Positions 17,520 through 27,881 of a stretch of 64,000 nt of DNA are shown here, piece after piece. A program made the translations under genes and the position numbers. This DNA comes from an uncultured Oscillospiraceae bacterium. Its GTDB lineage: Bacteria; Bacillota; Clostridia; Oscillospirales; Oscillospiraceae. The first letter of the stretch is position 1. Every line of letters begins with the position of its first letter. Below the pieces are notes generated by a model. It saw nothing but the letters and a program-made list of their open reading frames with translations, ran no database searches and was not told the DNA's origin. The stretch spans positions 1 to 64,000 of the forward strand of contig CANQMW010000007.1 of the NCBI GenBank assembly GCA_947625045.1, in the 5' to 3' direction.

Positions 17520-19391
17520 CTACAGTTCCTGTGCCGCCCTATCCAGCGCCACAGCGATGGTTTCATCCATGTCGTAATACTGATATTCCCCCAGCCGGCC
17601 GCCGAAAATCACATCCGGCCGCTCCTTCGCCAGGTCAAGATACTGCTCGTACAGCGCCAGGTTCCGCTCGTCGCTCACAGGATAAAAAGCCTCCCGCCCG
17701 GGCACCCACTCCCGGGGATATTCCCGGGTGATCACCGTCTTCGGGCTCTTCTGCCCCGACAGATGCTTGTGCTCGACGATCCGCGTATAGAGCGGCTTTT
17801 TCTCGCAGTAGTTCACCACCGCATGGCCCTGGGAGTCCTCCTGCTCCAGCGTCTCGGTCTCGAACCGCAGGCTCCGGTATTCCAGCTGCCCCAGCTCGTA
17901 CCCGAAGAACTCGTCTATGGGCCCGGTGTATACGGTCTTCTTCGCGATGTCCGGGAAGGCGTTCACCAGCTTTTCATAGCTCATCTCCGTCGCCGCCGGG
18001 ATGCCCTCCAAAAGCTTCTCTATGAGCCCGTTGTAGCCCCCCTCCGGGATGCCCTGGTGCTCATCCTCAAAGTACCGGTCGTCCTCTGTGAACCGCAGGG
18101 GGATGCGCTTGATGACGTCCGCCGGCAGGCTTTTGCAGGGCCGGCCCCACTGTTTCTCCGTGTAGCCTTTGATAAGCGTCTTGTACAGGTCCTTCCCTAC
18201 CAGCGCCAGCGCCTGCTCTTCCAGGTCCTTCGGCTCGTGGTCCAGCCTCGGCCGCTGGGACGCAAGCTTCTTTTTGGCCTCCTCCGGCGTCTTCACGCCC
18301 CACAGCTGCTCAAAGGTCTTCATATTGAAGGGCAGGGAATACTCCTTCTCCCCGCTCACCGCCATCACCCGGTGGGTATAGGGCCGGAAAGCGGTGAAGC
18401 GGTTCACATACTCCCACACCGCCTCGTTGTCCGTGTGGAAGATATGGGCGCCGTACTTGTGGACGGTAATGCCCTCTATGTCCTCGCAGGCCACGTTCCC
18501 GCCCAACTGGGGCCGTTTGTCGATGACGATGCATCTCTTGCCCTTGTCCGCCATCTCCCGGGCAAACACACTGCCGTAGAGGCCGCTGCCCACGATAAGG
18601 TAGTCGTACTTCTCGTTGAGCGCCGCCCATATGGCCCTGGCCTGGTCCAGCGTGACAGCCTTGTCCAGATACTGCTGATAAAGCCCGCATATTACCGCCG
18701 TGTCCCCATAGGCGATCTGCTCCCCATGCTCCAGCCACAGCACCTTCGTGCACAGCTCCTGCACCTGCGCAAGGGAATGGGACACCAATATCGTCGCCGC
18801 GCCCCGGGCGATGATCTCCCGCATCTTGGCTTCGCTCTTTTTTCGGAAAGCGCCGTCGCCGACCGACAGCACCTCGTCCAAGATGAGGATATCCGGCTGG
18901 ACCATGCTGGCGATGGAGAACGCCAGCCGGCTCTTCATGCCGCTGGAAAGCTGTTTGAAAGGCCTGTCCTGGAAATCATGCAGCTCAGCGAATTCGATGA
19001 TCTCGTCGTAGGTCTCATCCATAAACTTCCGGGTGTAGCCCAGCATAGCACCCCGGAGGTAGGCGTTTTCTTTTACCGTCAGCTCTCCGTCAAAGCCAGA
19101 GGCCAGTTCCAGCAGCGCCGCCACGTTCCCCCGCCTCTTCACCCGGCCTTCCGTGGGCTCCATGATGCCCGACACCGCCTTCAGAAGCGTGGATTTGCCC
19201 GCGCCGTTGCTGCCGATGATCCCCAGCATCTCCCCCTCATCCAGGGTGAAGGAGACGTCCTTGTCCGCCCAGAACTCGTTCACATGATAGTTGCGGGTCA
19301 GACGCCGCATCACATACTCTTTGAGCCCTATCTCCTTAAAGTCTCCCGTCATATACCGGATGGAGACGTTTTTCACTTCCAATACGCTCAT
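17520..19391 (-). CDS. Fusion: polysaccharide ABC exporter ATPase (Wzt/TagH-like) plus UDP-galactopyranose mutase
   Basis: N-term GIIGSNGAGKSTLLKAVSG, QLSSGMKSRLAFSIA; C-term YDYLIVGSGLYGSVFAREMADKGKRCIVIDKRPQLGGN..YGAHIFHTDNEAVWEYVN; one 623-aa frame. Confidence 0.93.
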   Translation of the reverse strand: MSVLEVKNVSIRYMTGDFKEIGLKEYVMRRLTRNYHVNEFWADKDVSFTLDEGEMLGIIGSNGAGKSTLLKAVSGIMEPTEGRVKRRGNVAALLELASGFDGELTVKENAYLRGAMLGYTRKFMDETYDEIIEFAELHDFQDRPFKQLSSGMKSRLAFSIASMVQPDILILDEVLSVGDGAFRKKSEAKMREIIARGAATILVSHSLAQVQELCTKVLWLEHGEQIAYGDTAVICGLYQQYLDKAVTLDQARAIWAALNEKYDYLIVGSGLYGSVFAREMADKGKRCIVIDKRPQLGGNVACEDIEGITVHKYGAHIFHTDNEAVWEYVNRFTAFRPYTHRVMAVSGEKEYSLPFNMKTFEQLWGVKTPEEAKKKLASQRPRLDHEPKDLEEQALALVGKDLYKTLIKGYTEKQWGRPCKSLPADVIKRIPLRFTEDDRYFEDEHQGIPEGGYNGLIEKLLEGIPAATEMSYEKLVNAFPDIAKKTVYTGPIDEFFGYELGQLEYRSLRFETETLEQEDSQGHAVVNYCEKKPLYTRIVEHKHLSGQKSPKTVITREYPREWVPGREAFYPVSDERNLALYEQYLDLAKERPDVIFGGRLGEYQYYDMDETIAVALDRAAQEL

Positions 19392-19401
19392 GCCGCCGAC
19401 C

Positions 19402-20226
19402 TCATACGTAGTACAGGAACCGGGTATTGTACTTCTTGTACATCACGCACCCGACCCCCAGCGCGATCGCCACATCCGCCGCCATCAGCAGGTGGAACCA
19501 TACCGAGGGAATGGTCGCCTCTATCACGATCTTACGGAAATAGCGGATGAACAGATACACCGGGTTCAAGAGAAATAGCTTCCGGGCCGTCTCCCCATAG
19601 CTGTCGATCTGATAGAAAATGGCCGACATGTACATCAGAAGCCGTACGAATACATCATAGAGATACTGGATATCCCGGAAAAAGATGTACATCGCCGAGA
19701 GGATCATCCCCACGCCGATGTTGAACAGGATGAGCATGCAGATGGGATATACGAGACACAGAAATTTCCAGGTGAACGCCAGGTGGTCGAATGCCACGAA
19801 GATAAAGAAGATCACCAGCGTCAGCAGAAAGCTGATGAAGGTCTGGACGTTCTTGGAAAGCAGGAACAGGTACTTGGGCACCGTCACCTTGGAGAATATC
19901 TTAGCGTTATCCATGAGCGCCCGCATGCCGGACTTGGTGGACTCGGAGTAGTAGTTGAACACCAGGTTGCCGCAGAAGAGATAGATGGTGTAATGGGGCG
20001 TGTTCCGGCCGAAGAAGTGGGTGAACACCAGCTTCATCACAAGCAGCATCAGCAGCGGAGACAAGAGGCTCCATCCCATCCCCAGCACCGTCCGCTTATA
20101 TTTCTTTTTAAAGTCCCGTTTCACCAGCTCCTCAAAGAGAAACCGGTGCTGGAGCAGCTTTCGGAACATGGGTCTTATCTCCACATATAAGTCTCTTGAG
20201 ACACAGTAAACAGAACTATCGATCAA
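19402..20226 (-). CDS. Polysaccharide ABC transporter permease (Wzm/TagG-like)
   Basis: VLGMGWSLLSPLLMLLVMKLVFTHFFG and TM pattern. Confidence 0.9.
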   Translation of the reverse strand: MIDSSVYCVSRDLYVEIRPMFRKLLQHRFLFEELVKRDFKKKYKRTVLGMGWSLLSPLLMLLVMKLVFTHFFGRNTPHYTIYLFCGNLVFNYYSESTKSGMRALMDNAKIFSKVTVPKYLFLLSKNVQTFISFLLTLVIFFIFVAFDHLAFTWKFLCLVYPICMLILFNIGVGMILSAMYIFFRDIQYLYDVFVRLLMYMSAIFYQIDSYGETARKLFLLNPVYLFIRYFRKIVIEATIPSVWFHLLMAADVAIALGVGCVMYKKYNTRFLYYV

Positions 20227-21175
20227 GCGTGTTTAGGATCGTTCTGACGTTTTCCACGGCGTCAAAAAAGCCCCTATATTCCTCCGGCGCCCAGCGCTCC
20301 CGTATGCGCTGCTGCACACCGCCGGGGCCGATGACCGAGGGGACCGACAGCGCCACGTCCCGCACCCCATGCTCTCCCATCAGCGGGGAACTTACGCACG
20401 CGATCGTGGGGCGCTGGTTGAGGATGGCGTCGGCAAGCTGGCAGACACATGTGGCGATGCCGTAGTGGGTCCTTCCCTTGGCACGGATGATCTCGGTGCC
20501 CATTCCCTTTGTCTTTCCCGCAAGCTCAGCACGGACCGCCTCGTCCCATGGGATGTCCGCCTCTCTGCAGTAGTCATCAACAGGGATGCCGCCCACCGTC
20601 ACCCGGCTCCACACCGGTACCTGGCCCTCGCCGTGTTCTCCCACCAGGTACCCCTGGACCACGCCGGTGCTCAGCCCCACATAGTCGGCGATGAAGCGGA
20701 CGAACCGGGAACTGTCCAAGATGCAGCCCGTGCCGAACACACGCCCGTTAGGAAGCCCCATCCACTGGCTCACCTTATACGTCAGGATGTCCACCGGGTT
20801 GGTGATCACCAGGACGGCCCCGCGGGTATAGTATTCTTGAATGTACCCTGTGACCTCCCGCAGGATGCGCACATTCTCCTCCGCCAGGTCCGCCCGTGTC
20901 TCGCCGGGCGCCCGGTTGCGGCCGGCCGCGATGACAATGAGATCACAGTCCGCGCAGTCGGAATAATCGCCGGCGTACAGGTCGGCGGTCCCCAGCATAG
21001 GGATGCCGTGGCGGATGTCCCACGCCTCGCCCTCCGCCTTGCTCCTGCTGCGGTCGATCAGCACGATTTCCCTGGCGATATCCCGCAGAGACAGCGCATA
21101 GGCCACCGTAGCGCCCACATAGCCCGCCCCGATGATAGCCACTTTTCGATTGCCCTGCGTGTAAGCCTTGGTCAA
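20216..21175 (-). CDS. L-lactate/malate dehydrogenase family protein
   Basis: VAIIGAGYVGATVAYAL, ITNPVDILTY, GTGCILDSSRFR-like, LVGEHGEGQVPVWSRV. Confidence 0.92.
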   Translation of the reverse strand: MTKAYTQGNRKVAIIGAGYVGATVAYALSLRDIAREIVLIDRSRSKAEGEAWDIRHGIPMLGTADLYAGDYSDCADCDLIVIAAGRNRAPGETRADLAEENVRILREVTGYIQEYYTRGAVLVITNPVDILTYKVSQWMGLPNGRVFGTGCILDSSRFVRFIADYVGLSTGVVQGYLVGEHGEGQVPVWSRVTVGGIPVDDYCREADIPWDEAVRAELAGKTKGMGTEIIRAKGRTHYGIATCVCQLADAILNQRPTIACVSSPLMGEHGVRDVALSVPSVIGPGGVQQRIRERWAPEEYRGFFDAVENVRTILNTLDR

Positions 21176-21212
21176 TGCCGGTTCCTCCCAACGGTCCGTT
21201 TCTGATCTTTGG

Positions 21213-22436
21213 TTATCCTACCGCCACCGTCCTTGTCAGCCGGCTCACCAGGTCGTACCCGTCCCAGATGAGGTCAAAGTCCATAGTCTTGCCGATGGGC
21301 ACGATGCGGTCTATCCCCCGGACGCCAGCCGCCAGCAGGGGACGGAGCATATCCTTGTCCCCCAGATAGGAGATGGTCTGACAGCGGTTATCGTCGCACA
21401 GCGGCGCCAGTTCCAAAATGTCGTTGCAGTCATACTCAAAGAAGTACCCGGAGTTGTCCTTCAGGTCCATGATGCCGCCGTCCAGGGCCGGCACATGGAC
21501 CCGCACCAGCAGATTGTCCTCATGGGGCTCCACCCGGATGCCCTCCCGACTCACCGCAGCCAGATACCCACTCGTCAGCTTATTGACGCCCTGGATGGAC
21601 TGGAACGTATACTTTTTGCGGACCAAGTCATGGAGCCGCCGCCAGAATTCCGACTTGGCCTCTTCCCTTTTGCCGCCTGTCCAAATGACCATCCGGGGGC
21701 TTGTGCAGGCATTCTGGTCGGTGAGATAAGTATCGTTATAAAAGTCCTGTGCGATGTGGTCCTTGTCCTCCCGGGCCAAGTAACCGTCGGCGTCGATCAC
21801 CGCCAGAGAGAACCGGTCGGCAAAGGTGACCTCGCTGCCTCTGGGCGGCAGGGGCGATTTGCGCACCTCCGCGATAGTGGCGTCGCCGCCCCATATAACG
21901 CGGGTATCGGCCATGGCGGAGAAGGCGTCATTGACGGCCTTGTCCCGGCCGTACCGCACCAGGCAGACCCGCCTTTTCATCTCCCCATACTCCGGCATAT
22001 CCAGCACGCTTTGGAGCGCCCGGTCGATTATGCCCACCTGGGGAAAATCCTTGCTGGGCACACGCACGATGTTGGCGTTGCCGGTCAGGAGCCCCGCCGT
22101 CAGGGAATAGGCATAGTTCACCGGCACATTGGAAGGGGCGATATGAAAGGCCACACCCCGGCCCAGGCGGACGTGCCCCTCCTCCCGGCAAAACCGCTCC
22201 TTCAGCTTTTTCGTGGAGGCGCCGCGTATCCAGAAGGCAAAGGTGACCACATCGGGATAGGCCTTCGCCTCCCGGTCCGCCAAAAGCACCTTCGCCGCCG
22301 CGTTCAGAAAGTCCAGGATACGCCCGTCAAAGGGCGGCAGCGCCGGCACGGCCGGCATGGCGGCGGCGATATCCGCGCTGCCTACCAGGTATGTGACGCC
22401 GGTCAGATCATGCAAATCTTGCCGCATAGGTATCAC
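21213..22436 (-). CDS. LuxC-like acyl reductase (copy 1)
   Basis: RGVAFHIAPSNVPVNYAYSL; active-site TDQNACTSPRMVIWTG. Confidence 0.88.
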   Translation of the reverse strand: MIPMRQDLHDLTGVTYLVGSADIAAAMPAVPALPPFDGRILDFLNAAAKVLLADREAKAYPDVVTFAFWIRGASTKKLKERFCREEGHVRLGRGVAFHIAPSNVPVNYAYSLTAGLLTGNANIVRVPSKDFPQVGIIDRALQSVLDMPEYGEMKRRVCLVRYGRDKAVNDAFSAMADTRVIWGGDATIAEVRKSPLPPRGSEVTFADRFSLAVIDADGYLAREDKDHIAQDFYNDTYLTDQNACTSPRMVIWTGGKREEAKSEFWRRLHDLVRKKYTFQSIQGVNKLTSGYLAAVSREGIRVEPHEDNLLVRVHVPALDGGIMDLKDNSGYFFEYDCNDILELAPLCDDNRCQTISYLGDKDMLRPLLAAGVRGIDRIVPIGKTMDFDLIWDGYDLVSRLTRTVAVG

Positions 22437-23499
22437 TGCACCCCCGTATCTCCGCGTTTTTCAGCCGCCCGTTGATCTTGAAATACTTTCCCTTCCGCCC
22501 GCAGGGGCAGTCGTCCTCCCCCAGCAGCACACCCTCGTCCTCGGTCAGGAGAGAGTGGCCCGGATAGGACTCCGGGATGGTGGACACCACCTGGATGATG
22601 CCCGGCTCCCCCACTCCGCATACGCCGAAGTCAAGCGACCGGCGCATGATAACATCAGAGAAGACGCTGGCGTGGAGATGGCCGCACTCGCACTGCATAT
22701 AGATGCAGCCGGTCTGCTCCACCATGCCGTAGTAGTCGTGTATCCGGTCCAGGCCGCATACATCCCGCAGCCGGTCGTGAAACTCCTGAGGGCTCACCGC
22801 TTCGCTGGCCAGCTTTTTCCATCCGCCGCCGTGGATGAGGATGCCGCGGGAGAGGTCGAAGGTGACGCCCTGCTCCTTCAGCCGCACCAGCTCTTTATAA
22901 AAGTGCTGCCAGACCATAAAGGTGAAGCCGAAGAGAAGGACATCCTGCCCCTGAAACTTCTCCAGAAACGCCCGCAGGCCGTCCACGTCCAGGCGCATAT
23001 CGTCGTCCAGGGCGTATATCTTCCGGGCCCCGAAGATGGAAAAGCCCAGAATGCCGGCGCCCCGGGCGGAGAACATGTTCCGGTCCTTCACCACCGACGG
23101 GCAGTCCAGAATGATCATGGGCAGCCGGGAGGCGCCCAGAAAGTCCGAGACGATCTTCACCATGGTCTTCTGCTGGTTGGCGGAGGTAGTCCTGTCCAGG
23201 TATATCCTGGACACGGCCTGCCCCGTGGTGCCGGAGGACGTCATGGTCTTCACCACATCCTCCTGCGGCACGCTCCTGAGGCTCAGCTCCTTGAAAAGCC
23301 GCACCGGCAGAAACGGCAGGTCCTCATAGCCGGAGATGCTCCCGCTGTCATAGCCAACGCTGTCCAGCATCCGGCGGTATTCCGGGCAGTGAGCCAGGTG
23401 ATGCTCCGTCAGCCCAAGGAGCCTCTCCGTCAGAAGGGCATGTTTCTCCTCATGCCCCAGCGAATAGGGCGGTATCTGCAAAAGCTCCTCAAATGTCAT
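22408..23499 (-). CDS. LuxE-like acyl-protein synthetase (copy 1)
   Basis: TSSGTTGQAVSRIYLDR; C-terminal NAEIRGCSDTYAARFA. Confidence 0.88.
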   Translation of the reverse strand: MTFEELLQIPPYSLGHEEKHALLTERLLGLTEHHLAHCPEYRRMLDSVGYDSGSISGYEDLPFLPVRLFKELSLRSVPQEDVVKTMTSSGTTGQAVSRIYLDRTTSANQQKTMVKIVSDFLGASRLPMIILDCPSVVKDRNMFSARGAGILGFSIFGARKIYALDDDMRLDVDGLRAFLEKFQGQDVLLFGFTFMVWQHFYKELVRLKEQGVTFDLSRGILIHGGGWKKLASEAVSPQEFHDRLRDVCGLDRIHDYYGMVEQTGCIYMQCECGHLHASVFSDVIMRRSLDFGVCGVGEPGIIQVVSTIPESYPGHSLLTEDEGVLLGEDDCPCGRKGKYFKINGRLKNAEIRGCSDTYAARFA

Positions 23500-24190
23500 G
23501 CTCTCTCAGCCTCTCATTGATCACATCTGCCACTTCCTGTTCGTGCTCCCGCAGGAAGAAGTGGCCGCCGTCATATTCCAGAATGTCACAGCTGCCAGTA
23601 AAGACCCGCCGCCATTTTTCCATATCTCTCCGGGGGATATCCGACGGTGAAAAGAACACCGTGGCCGGGATGCGTGTTTCATAGACCAGCCGCCCGAAAT
23701 CATAGCTTGTTATCAACTCATAATCCGCCCGGTAGACAGGCAGATAGACGCGCCAGAAGGTGGGGCTGTTGATGAGCTTTTCGGGAAGTCCTCCGAAGCG
23801 GACGGTCCACCGCTTGATTGTTTCATTTTCATCCGGTCCCTCAGCGCTGACCCGTTCTCCCAAAAAGCACGGCCCATGGGATGCCAGGAACACATGGACC
23901 GGCAGCGGCATCTCTCCCCTGGCCTGGATCATTTTCGTTACCTCGGCGGCCGCCAGGGCGCCCAGGCTGTAGCCGAATAAAGCGTAGGGTCCCTCTCCTG
24001 CCTGCGTTTTGATCTGGCCGTACATATCCGCCGTGAGCTCGTCAAAGTCCTTATAAAACGGCTCATGCCGCCGCTCCATATGGCCGGCGTATTCCAATTT
24101 TACCGGCTCGATGTCCGGCCGCAGATAGGGCGCAAGCCCATTGAAAAAGGACCCGCTCCCGCCGACAAATGGAAAGCAGAAAAGCCGCAT
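23489..24190 (-). CDS. Type II thioesterase (GrsT-like alpha/beta hydrolase)
   Basis: LFCFPFVGGSGSFFNGLAPYL..YALFGYSLGALAAAEV..YDGGHFFL. Confidence 0.88.
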   Translation of the reverse strand: MRLFCFPFVGGSGSFFNGLAPYLRPDIEPVKLEYAGHMERRHEPFYKDFDELTADMYGQIKTQAGEGPYALFGYSLGALAAAEVTKMIQARGEMPLPVHVFLASHGPCFLGERVSAEGPDENETIKRWTVRFGGLPEKLINSPTFWRVYLPVYRADYELITSYDFGRLVYETRIPATVFFSPSDIPRRDMEKWRRVFTGSCDILEYDGGHFFLREHEQEVADVINERLREHDI

Positions 24191-24203
24191 AAGCTCCTAC
24201 CCC

Positions 24204-25616
24204 TTACTCGTAATACTTTGCCAGGTCCTTGTAGAGCGTCTTGCCCGCATCATTCTTCGGTATCTCGTCGATGACGATGACCTTAAACGCCGCCTGGTTG
24301 AGCCCCGTCTTGACCACGATGAAGTCCTTCACCTCATCCGCCAGGGAGCCGTCCGTCACGAACAGGTACAGGTGATCGTCCACGCCGGCGCTGGCGCAGT
24401 CAAGGCCCTCAAAATGACCCTTGATGAGCCTGTCCACCTCATCCAGATTGACCCGGTTGCCGTATATCTTCAAAAACCGCTTTTTCCGGCCAACGATATA
24501 GTAATACCCGTCCTCGTCGAACTGGGCCATGTCCCCCGTCTCCAGCACGCCGTGGCGCTCGTCGCCCTTGATGAGATCCTCGCCGCTTTCCGCATAGCCC
24601 AATGTCACATTGGGTCCCTCATAGACCAGCTCCCCGGTCACATGGGGCTCGGTAACAGTCCCGCCGTCGGCGTCCACCAAACGGAACGTGCCGCCGGGGA
24701 TAGGGATGCCCATAGAGCCGCACCGCTCCACCGCCTTGTCCGCCGGCAGATAGCCCATGCGCGCTGTAGCCTCGCACTGGCCGTACATCACCACGAACTT
24801 TTTACCCTTTGACCCGGCGTATTCGGCGAATTTCTTGTGCAGCTCCGGCGTCAGCTTGCCCCCCGCCTGGGTCATGGTCCGCAGGCTGGGCAGGTCCATG
24901 CGGAAGAACCGCAGCCGCTCCAGCATCTCGTAGGTATAGGGCACGCCGCCGAAGGACGTGGCGCCCTGTTCCCTGAAAAACTGCCAGAACTCCCGCTGCA
25001 TGAGGCCCTTGTCCGTAACCAGCAGCGTGGCCCCCACCAGCAGGTGGCTGTTGATGATGGAAAGGCCGTAGGTATAGTTCATGGGCAGGGTCGTGATGGG
25101 CCTTTCCGTCTCGTCCAACTCCAGATACTGCACGATGGACCGGGCGTTGGCCAGGATGTTGGCGTAACTTTGCCGGACAAATTTGGGGCTCCCCGTAGAG
25201 CCGGAGGTGGTGAGCAGAAGGCCCAGTTCCGGGAACAGCGGGTACTCGGTGGGATAGCCTGTCCGAAGAAGGCTGTACCCATATACGCGGTAAACGCTCT
25301 CCATGCCGGCAAAGCCATCCGCCATTTCCGCCGGGACCCAGAGATACTTTGGCTCATAGGCCGCCAGCAGCTCCTCCAGCAAAGACCGCTCCAGATGGGC
25401 GTTCAGCAGCACCGGTACGACACCTCCGTTCAGAAAGGACACATACCCCGCCACGGAGCCGATGGTATTCGTACATAGGCAGAACACCAGACAACGCCCG
25501 CCGGCCGCGGAGACGATGCGCTCGCCCTCCGCGGCCAGTTCGCCGTATGTGACCGCCCCGCCAAACTCATCCAGTATGGCGGTGCGGTCATGGAATTTTT
25601 CCAGCTCCCAAATCAT
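24204..25616 (-). CDS. AMP-dependent acyl ligase
   Basis: LLLTTSGSTGSPKFVRQSYANI, MYGQCEATARMGYLP, NDAGKTLYKDLAKYYE. Confidence 0.9.
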   Translation of the reverse strand: MIWELEKFHDRTAILDEFGGAVTYGELAAEGERIVSAAGGRCLVFCLCTNTIGSVAGYVSFLNGGVVPVLLNAHLERSLLEELLAAYEPKYLWVPAEMADGFAGMESVYRVYGYSLLRTGYPTEYPLFPELGLLLTTSGSTGSPKFVRQSYANILANARSIVQYLELDETERPITTLPMNYTYGLSIINSHLLVGATLLVTDKGLMQREFWQFFREQGATSFGGVPYTYEMLERLRFFRMDLPSLRTMTQAGGKLTPELHKKFAEYAGSKGKKFVVMYGQCEATARMGYLPADKAVERCGSMGIPIPGGTFRLVDADGGTVTEPHVTGELVYEGPNVTLGYAESGEDLIKGDERHGVLETGDMAQFDEDGYYYIVGRKKRFLKIYGNRVNLDEVDRLIKGHFEGLDCASAGVDDHLYLFVTDGSLADEVKDFIVVKTGLNQAAFKVIVIDEIPKNDAGKTLYKDLAKYYE

Positions 25617-25855
25617 CAGAACTCGATGTCGTAGTTCTTGGCGAGGATCTCCTTGCCCTTTTCAAAGGAACTGAAATCGATGATGTCATCGGTGTCCATC
25701 ATGATGTCGAAGGCATCCTCCAGGGCCGCGATGAGGCTCATGTGCCCCACGGAGTCCCAGGCAGGGATGTCCTGATATTTCAGGGTCCTGGCCGTGGCCT
25801 CATCTACGTCAAAGCTCTCCTTGAAAATGCTCAGATACTTTTCTTCGTTTGTCAT
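25616..25855 (-). CDS. Acyl carrier protein
   Basis: DIPAWDSVGHMSLIAALEDAFDI (Ppant Ser). Confidence 0.88.
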   Translation of the reverse strand: MTNEEKYLSIFKESFDVDEATARTLKYQDIPAWDSVGHMSLIAALEDAFDIMMDTDDIIDFSSFEKGKEILAKNYDIEF

Positions 25856-25923
25856 TGTTTTTTCCTCCGTTTTTGTTTTTATATACTATTATGCAGCCGC
25901 AAGATGCAGACTGTATTATCAAA

Positions 25924-26670
25924 TCAGCGAATCCCACCATCAACATGCAGGACCTGGCCGGTTATAAATGACGCCATATCCGACGCGAGAAAGACCACCG
26001 CATTTGCGATCTCTTCCGGCCGCCCAAGCCGTCCCATGATGCTCATAGAATAAGCTTTTTCCACATCCGCATCGGAAAGGCTCTTAGCCAACTGCGTGTC
26101 TGTCAAACCCGGTGCAACTGTGTTGACCCGAATACCATAATTCCCAAGCTCTAATGCCAGTCGTTTACCTGCGCCAACCAGCGCCGCCTTGCTGGAAACG
26201 TATTCCACATTTGCCCCGCCGTCGAATGCAGCGGCAGATGAAATAAAAACAATGCTCCCCGCCTTGTTACGGATCATACTTTTTGATATAAGCTGTGTCA
26301 GCAGGATGTGAGAAAAATAATTTACCTGAAATGTCTCTTTAACAGTGGCCATACCCGTCATTAGAAACGCGTTCTGATTGTAGTCCATACCCACATTATT
26401 GACCAGAACATCAATTGGGACCTTCTGCGAAAGTATCTCCTTCGCGCCGGCCTTCACGCTTTGCTCATCGGAGAAATCGGCTTGAATAACATTGACTCTC
26501 GCCCGCGCATCTGCATCCATTTCAGAAAGAAACTGTCTGAATTCATCTGTCTCATTTCTGACAACAGCAAACACTCTCGCACCCTGATCCAGGAATTCAC
26601 AAAGAATCGCTTTCCCGATTCCTCTGTTGCAGCCAGTTATAATGGCTGTCTTGTTTTCCAAGAGCTTCAT
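25924..26670 (-). CDS. SDR-family oxidoreductase (FabG-like)
   Basis: TAIITGCNRGIGKAI; YVSSKAAL; GQVLHVDGGIR. Confidence 0.92.
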   Translation of the reverse strand: MKLLENKTAIITGCNRGIGKAILCEFLDQGARVFAVVRNETDEFRQFLSEMDADARARVNVIQADFSDEQSVKAGAKEILSQKVPIDVLVNNVGMDYNQNAFLMTGMATVKETFQVNYFSHILLTQLISKSMIRNKAGSIVFISSAAAFDGGANVEYVSSKAALVGAGKRLALELGNYGIRVNTVAPGLTDTQLAKSLSDADVEKAYSMSIMGRLGRPEEIANAVVFLASDMASFITGQVLHVDGGIR

Positions 26671-27881
26671 TTTCCTACCTCCACATATCTAGACAGTGTG
26701 TCTACGAGAGAATACCCATCCCAGTCAAGGCCCGGCGCCGTAGTATCACCCAAAGCTACGATGCGGTCCACGCCTTTCAGGCCCTTCTCAAACACCAGAT
26801 TTTTAAGTTCGCTGGTTTCTATGCCAAACAACGCTACCGTCTGACAGGCTTTGTTGTTCAGCAACGGCATAAGATCATCCAGACTGTCACATGAGCACTC
26901 AAAGAAGTACCCACCGCCGTCTTTAAAGCGCATAAGCTCCGGCGTCGGATTTTTGACCCATACCCGGTAGATATAGCCATCACAGGATACGAGGTTTACC
27001 TCTTCCTCCGACTGCATAGCCAGTCTCGTAAAGGAAGTAAGCTTATTGACCGACAGGATATCAGCAACATCATATTCCTCCTCCACCTTCTTATGGAGCG
27101 CATCCCAAAATCTACTGCGGGCATGTTCTCTTTCGGTGCCTGTCCATGCAATGAGCCGTGGAGAGCTGCACGCATTCTGATCGACAAAATACGTGTCGGA
27201 CCAGAACTTGTCCACCACATCACTGATATCGGCCTTCAGCAGTTCCTCGCTATTGATGACGGCGAGAGAATACCTGTCGGCGAACACGAGTTCTGTTGAC
27301 CGGGGCGGTATCGGGAATGTGCGGATGCTCCTGACCGTGCGGTCTCCGCCCCAAATGATTCGGACATCACAAAATGAAGAAAGCCACGCCGTTATCTCGT
27401 CGTCATGGTCGTACCTTATGATACAGATATATCTGGCAAGGTCTGTATGTTTTCCTGTCAGCAGGGTCCTGAGTTTTTCACACAGTATATCCACCTGGGG
27501 AAATTCACGCATAGAAACCCTTATGACACACGCGTTGCCGGCAAGAAGCGCATGGACCATGCTCAATGCGAATTGGATTGGTATGTTAGACGGAGCGATA
27601 TGGAATGTCACACCTCTTCCTATCTTTTGGTCTGCACGTGATATAGTATCCTTATAGGGCAGGATGGACGCTTTTCGGATCCAATACGCATATCCAGCTA
27701 TATCTCTGTAGGATCTGACAATGTTCCTGTCGCGCAGAATACTGGCTGAGAGATCCGACAGGAACGAGACGACTTGTTCGGAAAACACTGGAAGCACAGG
27801 GATGCTCATTATATCGAGCAGCGTCTCCTCATTTCCGACCAGGTAACTTATACCCTTAAAACTTGGACGCATAAGTGTCAC
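26667..27881 (-). CDS. LuxC-like acyl reductase (copy 2)
   Basis: RGVTFHIAPSNIPIQFALSM; YFVDQNACSSPRLIAWTG. Confidence 0.88.
   Translation of the reverse strand: MTLMRPSFKGISYLVGNEETLLDIMSIPVLPVFSEQVVSFLSDLSASILRDRNIVRSYRDIAGYAYWIRKASILPYKDTISRADQKIGRGVTFHIAPSNIPIQFALSMVHALLAGNACVIRVSMREFPQVDILCEKLRTLLTGKHTDLARYICIIRYDHDDEITAWLSSFCDVRIIWGGDRTVRSIRTFPIPPRSTELVFADRYSLAVINSEELLKADISDVVDKFWSDTYFVDQNACSSPRLIAWTGTEREHARSRFWDALHKKVEEEYDVADILSVNKLTSFTRLAMQSEEEVNLVSCDGYIYRVWVKNPTPELMRFKDGGGYFFECSCDSLDDLMPLLNNKACQTVALFGIETSELKNLVFEKGLKGVDRIVALGDTTAPGLDWDGYSLVDTLSRYVEVGK

Noticed and set aside
17445-19550. 701-aa plus-strand ORF
   Set aside because: Antisense to the Wzt-UGM gene, repetitive low-complexity translation; a by-product of GC-rich third positions
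20369-25478. Long plus-strand ORFs 20369-21205, 21168-22475, 22357-23520, 24837-25478
   Set aside because: Antisense shadows of the LDH, LuxC, LuxE and ligase genes, which have clear family motifs
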